A DNA stretch of 64,000 nt from an uncultured Bacteroidales bacterium. Lineage in GTDB: Bacteria > Bacteroidota > Bacteroidia > Bacteroidales > UBA932. Location of the stretch: contig CALVDQ010000003.1 of assembly GCA_944326325.1 (NCBI GenBank), forward strand, positions 1 through 64,000. The letters run 5' to 3'. The translations under genes and the position numbers were made by a program. Below, piece after piece: positions 45,759 to 54,904 of the stretch. Position 1 is the first letter of the stretch, and each line of letters begins with the position of its first letter. A model generated the notes under the pieces. The model was not told the DNA's origin, did not search any database, and saw only the letters and a list, made by a program, of their open reading frames with translations.

Positions 45759-47540
45759 ATGAAAAGTACAGGAAAGGTTACGGGTATCGTCTCCAACCTT
45801 GTCACGGTAGAGACGGAAGGGCCTGTTTCCCAAAACGAACTCTGCTATGTGACTTCAGGAGGTACGAAACTCATGGCTGAAGTCATAAAGGTAAACGGCA
45901 GATATGCGGCAATCCAGGTTTTCGAGAGCACCAGAGGGCTGAAGAACGGCAACGATGTGGAATTCGAAGGCCGGATGCTCGAGGCCACTCTCGGACCGGG
46001 TCTTCTGTCCAGCAGCTATGACGGGCTTCAGAACGACCTCACCACAATGACAGGGGTCTTCCTGAAAAAGGGAGAATACACAAAGGCCCTGGACGAAGAC
46101 AGGAAATGGGACTTCACCCCAATCGCAGCACCGGGAGACAAGGTCATGGCAGCGGACTGGCTCGGGGAAGTCAAGGAAGGATGGCTCCCGCACAAAATCA
46201 TGGTACCGTTCTCCTTCGAGGGGGAATATACGGTCAAGTCAGTGGCCCCTGCCGGGCAGTATACCGTAGGACAGACCATAGCTGTCCTCTCGGACAGCGA
46301 AGGAGAGGACATTGATGTCACGATGACCCAGAAATGGCCGATAAAAGTGCCGATAAAGGCATACCGGGAGAAACCGAGGCCGGAACGCATAATGGAGACA
46401 GGCGTACGTGTGATTGATACGCTGAACCCGATAGCGGAAGGAGGGACAGGTTTCATTCCCGGTCCGTTCGGATGCGGGAAGACGGTACTCCAGCACGCTA
46501 TAGCCAAGCAGGGTGACGCCGACGTGATCGTGATGGCAGCCTGCGGGGAACGTGCCAACGAAGTCGTTGAGATATTCTCCGAATTCCCGGAACTCGTGGA
46601 CCCGCATACGGGACGCAAGCTGATGGAAAGGACCACGATCATCTGCAACACCTCCAATATGCCGGTGGCAGCCCGCGAAGCCTCCGTCTACACTGCAATG
46701 ACCATCTGCGAATACTACAGGGCCATGGGACTGAAAGTGCTCCTTCTGGCCGACTCCACTTCAAGATGGGCTCAAGCCCTCAGGGAAATGAGCAACAGGC
46801 TCGAGGAACTCCCTGGTGCAGACGCCTTCCCTGTGGATTTGTCCGCTATCATCTCCAGCTTCTACGCCAGGGCGGGCATGGTCGTTCTCAACAACGGGAA
46901 GACCGGTTCGGTCACATTCATAGGTACGGTCTCCCCTGCCGGAGGTAACCTGAAGGAACCTGTGACGGAGTCCACCAAGAAAGCCGCGCGGTGCTTCTAC
47001 GCCCTCGAGCAGAAAAGGGCCGACCAGAAGAGATACCCTGCGGTGAACCCTATCGATTCCTACTCCAAATACCTGGAATACCCTGAAATACGCGATTACC
47101 TGTCCGCCAAGGTCGGACAGGGCTGGGTGGAAAAGGTCGAAAAGACCAAGAACATCATCCGCAGAGGGAAGGAGGCCAACGACCAGATAAACATACTCGG
47201 CGACGACGGAGTGCCGATGAGCTACCATGAACTTTTCTGGAAATCGGAACTCGTGGACTTCATCATCCTGCAGCAGGATGCCTTCGACCCGGTGGACAGC
47301 CTCACCCCTATGGACAGGCAGGAATATATGCTGAACCTTGTACTGGACATCTGCGACAGGGAATTCAGCTTCGAAGACTACGAAGAATGCCGCAATTTCT
47401 TCAAGGAAGTCATCAACCTCCTGAAACAGATGAACTACTCGGAGTTCAGGAGCGGCAGCTTCAACAAATATCAGGAACAACTCAATAATTTGATCGGCAA
47501 TGGCAAACAAGGCATTTCAAAAGATATACACACAGCTTGA
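45759..47540 (+). CDS. V-type ATPase catalytic subunit A
   Basis: 593 aa. The N-terminal beta-barrel is followed by the V-type non-homologous insert and the nucleotide-binding domain with the P-loop GPFGCGKT near 235-242 and the catalytic glutamate region AACGERANE. The C-terminal helical domain is complete. It pairs with subunit B to form the A3B3 head. The last 41 bases overlap the start of subunit B in another frame. Confidence 0.96.
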   Translation: MKSTGKVTGIVSNLVTVETEGPVSQNELCYVTSGGTKLMAEVIKVNGRYAAIQVFESTRGLKNGNDVEFEGRMLEATLGPGLLSSSYDGLQNDLTTMTGVFLKKGEYTKALDEDRKWDFTPIAAPGDKVMAADWLGEVKEGWLPHKIMVPFSFEGEYTVKSVAPAGQYTVGQTIAVLSDSEGEDIDVTMTQKWPIKVPIKAYREKPRPERIMETGVRVIDTLNPIAEGGTGFIPGPFGCGKTVLQHAIAKQGDADVIVMAACGERANEVVEIFSEFPELVDPHTGRKLMERTTIICNTSNMPVAAREASVYTAMTICEYYRAMGLKVLLLADSTSRWAQALREMSNRLEELPGADAFPVDLSAIISSFYARAGMVVLNNGKTGSVTFIGTVSPAGGNLKEPVTESTKKAARCFYALEQKRADQKRYPAVNPIDSYSKYLEYPEIRDYLSAKVGQGWVEKVEKTKNIIRRGKEANDQINILGDDGVPMSYHELFWKSELVDFIILQQDAFDPVDSLTPMDRQEYMLNLVLDICDREFSFEDYEECRNFFKEVINLLKQMNYSEFRSGSFNKYQEQLNNLIGNGKQGISKDIHTA

Positions 47541-48819
47541 GGCTATCACCAAGGCCACGGTCTCGCTGAAGGCCAAAGGTGTTTCCAATGACGAGCTCGC
47601 CACAGTCGACGGCCGTCTTGCGCAGGTTGTGAAGACACGCGGAGATCTCGTGACACTGCAGGTCTTTTCCGGGACGGAAGGCATTCCGACCGATGCCGAA
47701 GTTGCATTTCTCGGGGAATCCCCTACACTGAAGGTAGGCGAAGGCCTGGCCGGACGGTTCTTCAACGCATACGGACAGCCCATTGACGGGGGTCCTGAAA
47801 TCGACGGGGAAAAGAGGGAGACAGGCGGTCCTTCCGTAAACCCTTACAAAAGGAAGCAGCCGTCCCAGCTCATTCCTACCGGTATCGCAGGCATCGACCT
47901 GAACAATACCCTTGTCTCCGGACAGAAGATTCCGTTTTTCGCCGACCCTGACCAGCCGTACAACAATGTCATGGCGCAGGTCGCCCTACGTGCCGACGTC
48001 GACAAGATAATCCTCGGAGGCATGGGCCTGACGAACGACGACTACCTCTACTTCAGGCACGAGTTCGAGAGGGCAGGAGCCCTGGACAAGATCATCAGTT
48101 TCGTGAACACGACCGAACAGCCGCCTGTAGAAAGGCTTCTTATACCGGATATGGCCCTTACCGCGGCGGAATATTTTGCGGTGGACAAGAACGAGAAGGT
48201 TCTCGTCCTGCTTACGGATATGACACTCTACGCCGATGCCCTGAGCATAGTCAGCAACCGCATGGACCAGATTCCGTCCAAGGACTCCATGCCAGGATCC
48301 CTGTATTCGGACCTCGCGAAGATATACGAGAAGGCCGTTCAGCTGCCTGACGGAGGCTCGATCACCATCATAGCAGTGACTACCCTCAACGACGGCGACA
48401 TCACGCACGCGATACCTGACAACACGGGGTATATTACAGAGGGCCAGCTCTACCTGAGGGCAGACCCTGATTCGGGAAAGATCATCATCGACCCGTTCCG
48501 GTCCCTGTCCCGTCTGAAACAGCTTGTCATCGGAAAGCAGACCAGGGAAGACCACAATCAGGTGATGAACGCCGGAGTCCGCCTGTATGCAGACGCACAG
48601 AACGCCAAGACCAAACTCGAGAACGGTTTCGATCTGAGCGACTACGACCTGCGCTGCCTCGACTATGCCAAGGAATATGCCACACGGCTCCTCGCCATTG
48701 ACGTTAACATCAAGATCGACGAGATGCTCGACACCGCATGGGAGCTGTTCGGCAAATACTTCACCAAAGCCGAGACGGGAATCCGCCAGGATCTGATCGA
48801 CAAATACTGGAAAAATTAA
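47500..48819 (+). CDS. V-type ATPase subunit B
   Basis: 439 aa non-catalytic partner of subunit A. It has the V-type B start KAFQKIYTQLEAITKATVSL, lacks a P-loop (SGQKIPFFADPDQPYNN at that place) and contains the arginine-bearing DRMDQ-like stretch SNRMDQIPSKDSMPGSLYSDL. It starts inside the end of the A gene, 41 bases before its stop. The overlap is real because homologues begin at the same residues. Confidence 0.95.
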   Translation: MANKAFQKIYTQLEAITKATVSLKAKGVSNDELATVDGRLAQVVKTRGDLVTLQVFSGTEGIPTDAEVAFLGESPTLKVGEGLAGRFFNAYGQPIDGGPEIDGEKRETGGPSVNPYKRKQPSQLIPTGIAGIDLNNTLVSGQKIPFFADPDQPYNNVMAQVALRADVDKIILGGMGLTNDDYLYFRHEFERAGALDKIISFVNTTEQPPVERLLIPDMALTAAEYFAVDKNEKVLVLLTDMTLYADALSIVSNRMDQIPSKDSMPGSLYSDLAKIYEKAVQLPDGGSITIIAVTTLNDGDITHAIPDNTGYITEGQLYLRADPDSGKIIIDPFRSLSRLKQLVIGKQTREDHNQVMNAGVRLYADAQNAKTKLENGFDLSDYDLRCLDYAKEYATRLLAIDVNIKIDEMLDTAWELFGKYFTKAETGIRQDLIDKYWKN

Positions 48820-48822
48820 CCG

Positions 48823-49428
48823 ATGGCTATAAAGTTTCAATACAACAAGACGTCCCTGAACGACATGAGCAAGCAGCTCAAGGTCCGGCAGAGCGCGCTC
48901 CCGACCCTGAAAAACAAGGAGTCCGCCCTGAGGCTCGAGGTGCGCAAGGCCAAAGCGAAGTCCGAGAAGCTTCTGGATGACCTGGATGCGGCCATGAAGG
49001 AATACGACTACCTCGCAGCCCTGTGGAACGAGTTCGAGCTTAACCTCATATCGATCACGGATGTTGACCTGGACACGGTAAAGGTAGCCGGGGTCAGGAC
49101 TCCGGAGCTGAAGGACATACGATATGAGATAAGGGACTTCAACGCCTTCGCCAAGCCAGCCTGGTATGCCGACGGGGTATCCATACTCAAGGAGATGTCA
49201 AGGCTGGGCATAGAGTCGGAGGTATACAAGGAAAAGAGCCGCATCCTCGACTTCCAGAGGAAGAAGACGACCCAGAAGGTCAACCTGTACGAAAAAGTAC
49301 AGATACCCGGATATCAGGAGGCGATACGGAAGATAAAAAGATTCATGGAAGACGAGGAGAATCTCACCAAGGCGTCTTCCAAGATAGTGAAAACCAGACA
49401 TGAAATGGAAGAGGAGGGACAGATATGA
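48823..49428 (+). CDS. V-type ATPase subunit D (central rotor)
   Basis: 201 aa, mainly two long helices predicted to form the rotor coiled coil; the start KFQYNKTSLNDMSKQLKVRQ and the C-terminal KVNLYEKVQIPGYQEAIRKI match the D subunit family. It begins three bases after subunit B and overlaps subunit I by four bases (ATGA). It turns in the A3B3 head and connects to the K ring. Confidence 0.88.
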   Translation: MAIKFQYNKTSLNDMSKQLKVRQSALPTLKNKESALRLEVRKAKAKSEKLLDDLDAAMKEYDYLAALWNEFELNLISITDVDLDTVKVAGVRTPELKDIRYEIRDFNAFAKPAWYADGVSILKEMSRLGIESEVYKEKSRILDFQRKKTTQKVNLYEKVQIPGYQEAIRKIKRFMEDEENLTKASSKIVKTRHEMEEEGQI

Positions 49429-51260
49429 TCACAAGAATGACCAGATACTCCTTTATCCTGCTCAGCGGAGAGACGAAACCTTTCCTGAAAAGGCTTCAGG
49501 AACTTGGCGTGGTCGATATCACAAGGTCGGCCAAACCGGTGGATTCCGGTTCTTCAGCGATGTTCGGACAGTGCAGGGAAATCACCTCGGCCATATCTTT
49601 CCTGAAAAAGACGGACTTCAGCAAAAGTCCGGATGCCGGAGCAATAGAGGCGGCTGCCCGGGAGGCCGATGTGGAAGGAGACGCTGTACGCATCCTTTCG
49701 CAGACAAGGGAAAGCCTTGAAAAGCTCAGAGCTGCATACGCCGCCTCGGAAAAAGAGAGGGAAAGGAGATATCCGTGGGGGGAATTCGACAGGGAAACCG
49801 TCGGGAAACTTGCCGAAGACGGACTCAAAGTCAGGTTCTACTCCGTAAGCAAGAAGAAATACGACAGGTCCTGGGAAGACATGTATCCTCTGTATGTCAT
49901 AGATGACAGCGGCTCCAGCGTCCTGTTCGTGACGGTCGCCCCGGAAGAGGGCTATTCCTTTCCGGCCGAAGAGATACCGCCTCTCGAAGGGGACTGGAAA
50001 GAGTCTCGTGCGGAAAGTGACAGGATCAGTGCCGGAATCATAAAGCTGGAAGGGAAACTCCTGAAGCTGAAAGACAGGATTCCGGACCTGCAGAAGGAAC
50101 TGGACGAAACGGCGGCAAGACTGGATCTGTACCTGGCCGAAGCATCCGGAGAAAGCGTTGCGGACGACCTCGTGACAGTGCTGGAAGGATTTGCCCCGAC
50201 GGAGATGGAATCCTCCCTGAGCAAGGAATTCGACGAAATGGACATGGTCTACGTCAAGGAAGCGGCGAAGGAGGAGGACAACCCCCCTATCAAGCTGAAG
50301 AACAACAAGTTCGTGAAACAATTCGAAGTCCTGACCGGGATGTACGGAATGCCCGTCTACAGCGAGTTCGACCCGACACCGGTGCTCGGACCGTTCTTCC
50401 TGCTGTTCTTCGCCATGTGCATGGGAGACGCAGGATACGGGATCCTTCTCATAATCCTTGGACAGCTTCTGAAAAGGATGTCCGGCAGTCTCTCCAGGCT
50501 CGGACCTCTCGTCACGACCCTCGGTATCGGGACCTTCTTCGTGGGCATAGTGCTCGGGACCTTCTTCGGGATAAGCCTCGCGGACGCCGCATGGGTACCG
50601 GAGTGGCTCAAGAAGATAATGATCACCGGAGAAGTGGCCGGATACTCTGCGCAGATGGTGCTGGCTCTCGGCGTCGGTGTGTTCCATATATGCCTTGCTA
50701 TGACCATCAAGGCCATAGGATACACCAAAAGATTCGGTTTCATGCAGAACATCAGCACATGGGCATGGCTGATACTCATCCTGGGGATCATCTGCATAGC
50801 TGCCCTGGCCCTGCTCGGAATCATGGACAAGGAGGCGACCAGATGGGCGGTAATCGTACTGGGGATCATCTCCGGACTGGGAATATACATATTCAACAAT
50901 CCCAGGAGGAACCCACTCATCAATATCGGGTCCGGACTTTGGGACACCTACAATATGGCAACAGGTATCATGGGTGACGTGCTGAGCTACATCCGTCTCT
51001 ATGCCCTCGGGCTGGCAGGAGGTATGCTCGGGGCAGCCTTCAACAACCTTGCGGTGATGCTCAGGGACGGAATACCCGTACCGGGACTCGACTGGCTCGG
51101 CTTCCTGCTGATAGTCGTTCTCGGCCATGCGCTGAACCTCGCCATGTCCTGCCTGGGAGCATTCGTGCACCCTCTGCGACTCACCTTCGTGGAATATTTC
51201 AAGAACTCTGGCTATGAAGGCCGGGGCAAGGCATACAGGCCATTGGGTTTAGAAAAATAA
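49425..51260 (+). CDS. V-type ATPase subunit I (a subunit)
   Basis: 611 aa. Residues 1-310 are the soluble stator arm with coiled-coil stretches. From about 315 come roughly seven hydrophobic helices, containing GYGILLIILGQLL and, late in the sequence, SYIRLYALGLAGGMLGAAFN, which holds the arginine essential for ion flow. It forms the half-channels beside the K ring. Its start overlaps the subunit D stop as ATGA. Confidence 0.93.
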   Translation: MITRMTRYSFILLSGETKPFLKRLQELGVVDITRSAKPVDSGSSAMFGQCREITSAISFLKKTDFSKSPDAGAIEAAAREADVEGDAVRILSQTRESLEKLRAAYAASEKERERRYPWGEFDRETVGKLAEDGLKVRFYSVSKKKYDRSWEDMYPLYVIDDSGSSVLFVTVAPEEGYSFPAEEIPPLEGDWKESRAESDRISAGIIKLEGKLLKLKDRIPDLQKELDETAARLDLYLAEASGESVADDLVTVLEGFAPTEMESSLSKEFDEMDMVYVKEAAKEEDNPPIKLKNNKFVKQFEVLTGMYGMPVYSEFDPTPVLGPFFLLFFAMCMGDAGYGILLIILGQLLKRMSGSLSRLGPLVTTLGIGTFFVGIVLGTFFGISLADAAWVPEWLKKIMITGEVAGYSAQMVLALGVGVFHICLAMTIKAIGYTKRFGFMQNISTWAWLILILGIICIAALALLGIMDKEATRWAVIVLGIISGLGIYIFNNPRRNPLINIGSGLWDTYNMATGIMGDVLSYIRLYALGLAGGMLGAAFNNLAVMLRDGIPVPGLDWLGFLLIVVLGHALNLAMSCLGAFVHPLRLTFVEYFKNSGYEGRGKAYRPLGLEK

Positions 51261-51277
51261 TCAACAATCAAAAATAA

Positions 51278-51706
<429 letters not shown>

Positions 51707-51727
51707 GACAGGGACACGTCCGAAGTA

Positions 51728-51788
51728 AAGGAGGGGGTGCATACTGAATCAAGCCTGGTCTTGATTCGGAATGCACCCCTCTCCTTTT
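51728..51788. terminator. Long hairpin terminator after the V-ATPase operon
   Basis: AAGGAG-G-GGGTGCAT (51728-51743) and TGAATCAAG pair with CTTGATTC and ATGCACCC-CT-CTCCTT, giving a stem of about 23 bp with a 6-base loop and a few mismatches. It ends in TTTT on the forward strand. The remainder of the 253-base gap holds the heparinase promoter region. Confidence 0.7.
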
Positions 51789-51820
51789 GGGATTTTCCGA
51801 TGTCTTCTTCTGACTTCCCG

Positions 51821-51855
51821 TCATGGCGGCGATTTTTGCCGTACACACGCCATGA
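51821..51855. repeat. Inverted repeat upstream of the heparinase repeats
   Basis: TCATGGCG (51821-51828) pairs with CGCCATGA (51848-51855) across 19 bases. It abuts the first ATTGGACA repeat. It may be an operator half or the end of an RNA; nothing more can be said. Confidence 0.35.
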
Positions 51856-51905
51856 TTGGACAATTTTAAAATAAAATTGGACAAAAACAAGATTGGATTG
51901 GACAC
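51855..51905 (+). promoter_or_regulatory. Triple ATTGGACA repeat at 21-bp spacing (activator site)
   Basis: Identical ATTGGACA copies start at 51855, 51876 and 51897, exactly two DNA turns apart, and the last ends 30 bases before the -7 box of the heparinase gene. Two-turn direct repeats are how AraC-type regulators bind, and the hybrid two-component regulators of Bacteroidota glycan loci carry AraC domains. No regulator gene is in the window. Confidence 0.65.
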
Positions 51906-51934
51906 AATGGAAAGGGAAGAAAGAAGGCTTTGCC

Positions 51935-51942
51935 TATTTTTG
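51935..51942 (+). promoter_or_regulatory. -7 box of the heparinase gene
   Basis: TATTTTTG matches the -7 consensus, 18 bases before the ATG. No TTTG is present at the -33 position (51911-51916 is AAAGGG-like), consistent with an activator-dependent promoter fed by the repeats upstream. Confidence 0.6.
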
Positions 51943-51959
51943 TAGAAAAACTGCACGAA

Positions 51960-54272
51960 ATGAAAACCACATTTATCATGATCGCCGCCTTTGCGGCAAT
52001 TTCACTTACTCAGACTCTGCAGGCACAGGAAAGACCGGAAGTCACCTGGGAAAAGACGGGAGAGGTGACCGTACCGGTTCCTCCGGATGTACATCCGAGG
52101 CTGTACCTGCTCGAGAAAGACATTCCCGAGCTCCGCGAACGTCTCGAAAACCCTGAGATAAAGAAGACCGTCGAGACCATGGAAAAGCTCTCCAGAGACA
52201 GGACACCGGAAGAGGAGGCAACCGTTACGGACCGCGGCTTCAGATACTATTTCCAGATGCGCGGAGTCACCACGAGGGTACAGCTCCAGGCACTCGACTA
52301 CCTCGTGAACGGAAACAGGAAAGCGGCGAGATCAGCAATCACCTCCATACTCGACACCCTGAAAAAGACGAACTTCGGACACGGAAGCGACCTGTCCAGG
52401 GCGAGCGGGGTGATGATGATGTGCGGGGCAATCGTCTACGACTGGTGTTACGACCAGCTGAAGGACAGCGAGAAACAGATGTTCATCGACGAGTTTGTCA
52501 GAATAGCCGGGACGATGGAATGCGGCTATCCTCCGAAGGACACCGAACCGATAGCCGGACATACCTCGGAATGGATGGTGCTCAGGGATATGCTCTCATG
52601 CGGCATCGCCATCTACGACGAATATCCAGATATGTACAACCACGTGATAAAGATGATATACGAAGACTACATCCCTGTCAGGAACTTCATCTATTCGGGA
52701 CACAACTACCATCAGGGGACCGGCTACGTAAACGTACGCTTCTCGAACGACCTCTTCTCCCTCTGGATACTTGACAGGATGGGGGCCGGGCCTGTCTACG
52801 ACGGGGCGCAGCAATACGTACTTTACGACTTCATCTACAGGAGAAGGCCGGACGGTCAGGTACTGTATGCCGGAGACGTCAATCCGGAGCGCGGGGCATC
52901 CCCTTCCTACTCTCTTCCGGCGATGCTCGCCTACAGCTATTATAAGGACCCGTACCTTGCAGGTGAATACAAAAGAAAACCGAGGGTGGAGAACCACTGC
53001 ATGATCTTCGACATTCTGTGGAGAGACCTCGAAACAGAACCCGCCCCTGTCGAAACCCTGCCCCTGACCAGGTACAGCGGCACTCCGTTCGGATGGATGA
53101 TAGCAAGGACCGGATGGGACGAGAACAGCGTGATTGCCGAGATGAAGGTCAACGAGAATTTCGTCGGGAACCACCAGCACCTTGACGCCGGTGCATTCCA
53201 GATCTACCACAAAGGTCCGCTCGCCATCGATTCCGGAACCTACCAGGGAAGTTCCGGCGGCTATAACAGTCCCCATAACAAGAACTACGCAAAGCGCACA
53301 ATCGCACACAATTCTCTCCTGATATTCGATCCGGAAGAGAAGTTCGCCTGCTGGAACTACGGCGGAGCAGACAAATCAGAGTTTGCGGACAACGACGGCG
53401 GCCAGCGGATGCCAGGCGACAGATGGGACACCTGCCGCTCTTTCGAGAGCCTGCTCAGCGAAGACTACACTGTCGGAAAGGCCCTTGCGCACGGATTCGG
53501 CCCGGACATGGCTGCTCCGGAATATTCATACCTCAAAGGGGACATCACCAAAGCATATTCCAGCAAGGCAAGCGATGTGGAAAGGTCCTTCGTCTTCCTG
53601 AACCTATTCTCGGAGACAGTGCCTGCCGCCATGGTGATCTTCGACCGTGTGGTATCAAGCTCTCCGGACTTCAAGAAGACCTGGCTGCTCCACAGCATTG
53701 AGGAGCCGGCCATAGAAGGGAACACCTATACCGTTTCCCGGACCCTGAACGGCGATACCGGGATGCTCACCGGTACGGTCCTCCTTCCGGAAGTCGGGAA
53801 CATGTCTCTCGGAAAGACGGGAGGTCCAGGCAAAGAATTCTGGGTGAACGGGGTGAACTATCCGAACTCTCCGCGCAGGCCCGACCCGGCCAACGAAAGG
53901 GGCGCCTGGAGAATCGAACTCTCCCCTGCCGCACCGTCAGAAGAAGACTGCTTCCTGAATGTCCTGCAGATCTCGGACACAGGTTGCAGAAGCCTGGTAA
54001 ATGTGGAAAGGATAGACGGAGAAAAGGTGACAGGAGCAAAGGTAGCCGACAGGATCGTGACCTTCAGCAAGGATGGAGAGGCCCTGCACAACAGCTTCAG
54101 TTTCGATGTCACAGGAGAAGGCACCTTCCGGTTCGTGGTAACGGACCTGCTTCCGGGAACATGGCAGGTAATGAAAGACGGTAAAGTGCTTATCCCTGCC
54201 ATCGAGGCGAGATCTGATGACAGGCTGCTGCATTTCACAGGCGAGGCCGGAACCTACGAATTCAGAAGATAA
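51960..54272 (+). CDS. Heparinase II-type lyase (PL21), heparin/heparan sulfate lyase
   Basis: 770 aa with a signal peptide (residues 1-22, cleaved after LQAQ or nearby). It has the (alpha/alpha) toroid, then the beta-sandwich part. Residues match Pedobacter heparinus heparinase II (772 aa, from memory) with a constant shift of one: catalytic H201, Y256 and H405 for H202, Y257 and H406, and zinc ligands H407, D424 and H450 for H408, D425 and H451. It should cleave glycosaminoglycans outside the cytoplasm by beta-elimination. The upstream frame start (51930) would read through the promoter and was rejected. No SusC/D pair or sulfatase is adjacent. Confidence 0.85.
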   Translation: MKTTFIMIAAFAAISLTQTLQAQERPEVTWEKTGEVTVPVPPDVHPRLYLLEKDIPELRERLENPEIKKTVETMEKLSRDRTPEEEATVTDRGFRYYFQMRGVTTRVQLQALDYLVNGNRKAARSAITSILDTLKKTNFGHGSDLSRASGVMMMCGAIVYDWCYDQLKDSEKQMFIDEFVRIAGTMECGYPPKDTEPIAGHTSEWMVLRDMLSCGIAIYDEYPDMYNHVIKMIYEDYIPVRNFIYSGHNYHQGTGYVNVRFSNDLFSLWILDRMGAGPVYDGAQQYVLYDFIYRRRPDGQVLYAGDVNPERGASPSYSLPAMLAYSYYKDPYLAGEYKRKPRVENHCMIFDILWRDLETEPAPVETLPLTRYSGTPFGWMIARTGWDENSVIAEMKVNENFVGNHQHLDAGAFQIYHKGPLAIDSGTYQGSSGGYNSPHNKNYAKRTIAHNSLLIFDPEEKFACWNYGGADKSEFADNDGGQRMPGDRWDTCRSFESLLSEDYTVGKALAHGFGPDMAAPEYSYLKGDITKAYSSKASDVERSFVFLNLFSETVPAAMVIFDRVVSSSPDFKKTWLLHSIEEPAIEGNTYTVSRTLNGDTGMLTGTVLLPEVGNMSLGKTGGPGKEFWVNGVNYPNSPRRPDPANERGAWRIELSPAAPSEEDCFLNVLQISDTGCRSLVNVERIDGEKVTGAKVADRIVTFSKDGEALHNSFSFDVTGEGTFRFVVTDLLPGTWQVMKDGKVLIPAIEARSDDRLLHFTGEAGTYEFRR

Positions 54273-54273
54273 A

Positions 54274-54328
54274 AAAGAACGGGGAGGGTGACACTAAATT
54301 CCCTTTGGGTCGTCCCTCCCCGTTCTTT
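54274..54328. terminator. Hairpin between heparinase and the DUF5722 relic
   Basis: AAAGAACGGGGAGGG (54274-54288) pairs with CCCTCCCCGTTCTTT (54314-54328) around a 25-base loop. A-rich and T-rich ends on the two sides let it stop transcription in both directions. Confidence 0.7.
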
Positions 54329-54348
54329 CCATCATGGAAGTCCGCAGT

Positions 54349-54890
54349 CTAAAGGACTTCCTTTATCCCCCATTCTTCGCCAACGGTATCCTTGTATCTT
54401 TCGCTTTCGAGATACCCGACTTCTTCTGAAGTACCGGCTTTCAGGTAGGTAGTCCATACAGGTTTCGGTTCCGAAGCATGGGTATCGCTGTATTTTCTCA
54501 GTCCGAGAAGGGCACCCTCGCTGGCATTGTCGATCCAGTTGTGCCACTGCAGGGCCTCTATACCGTCAAGCCCGTTTATCTTTATCCAGCAATAGGCGAA
54601 ACCGGCCGCCTGCAGGGCAAGCTTTTCTTCCGGATACACCCCGTCTTTCACATCGTCGGACACCCCGGATCCGACACCGGCCTCCGACAGCCACACCTTA
54701 CGCATGACACTGCCCTTGTACAGGTTTTCCGGAGTCTTCACCCACTTGTCAAGGACCTCGAGGTTCTTCATGGTGACATACGGGGTATCCATGCTGAACA
54801 ACGCGTTGTCATCCTCCCACACCACCGGGCTTGCAAGGGCGGAACCGTAACTGTGGTAGGCCGGAGCCCAGTAGAAGATTAGTGCAGGTA
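54349..54890 (-). pseudogene. 5'-truncated DUF5722 relic
   Basis: About 170 residues related to the C-terminal part of DUF5722 proteins, which are usually around three times longer and occur in Bacteroidota glycan loci. Recognisable stretches are WAPAYHSYGSALASPVVWED, VWLSEAGVGSGVSDD and GFAYCWIKINGLDGIEALQW. The frame continues upstream to 54951, but from about 54890 it is only the antisense-free overlap with the 3' end of gpsA and no family similarity remains. No start codon, signal peptide or promoter is left, so it is probably a remnant of a lost gene. Confidence 0.65.
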
Positions 54891-54904
54891 TTCCACAAAC
54901 GATG

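Noticed and set aside
49554-51170. 538-codon reverse open frame
   Set aside because: Antisense of the V-ATPase subunit I gene with no sensible protein features.
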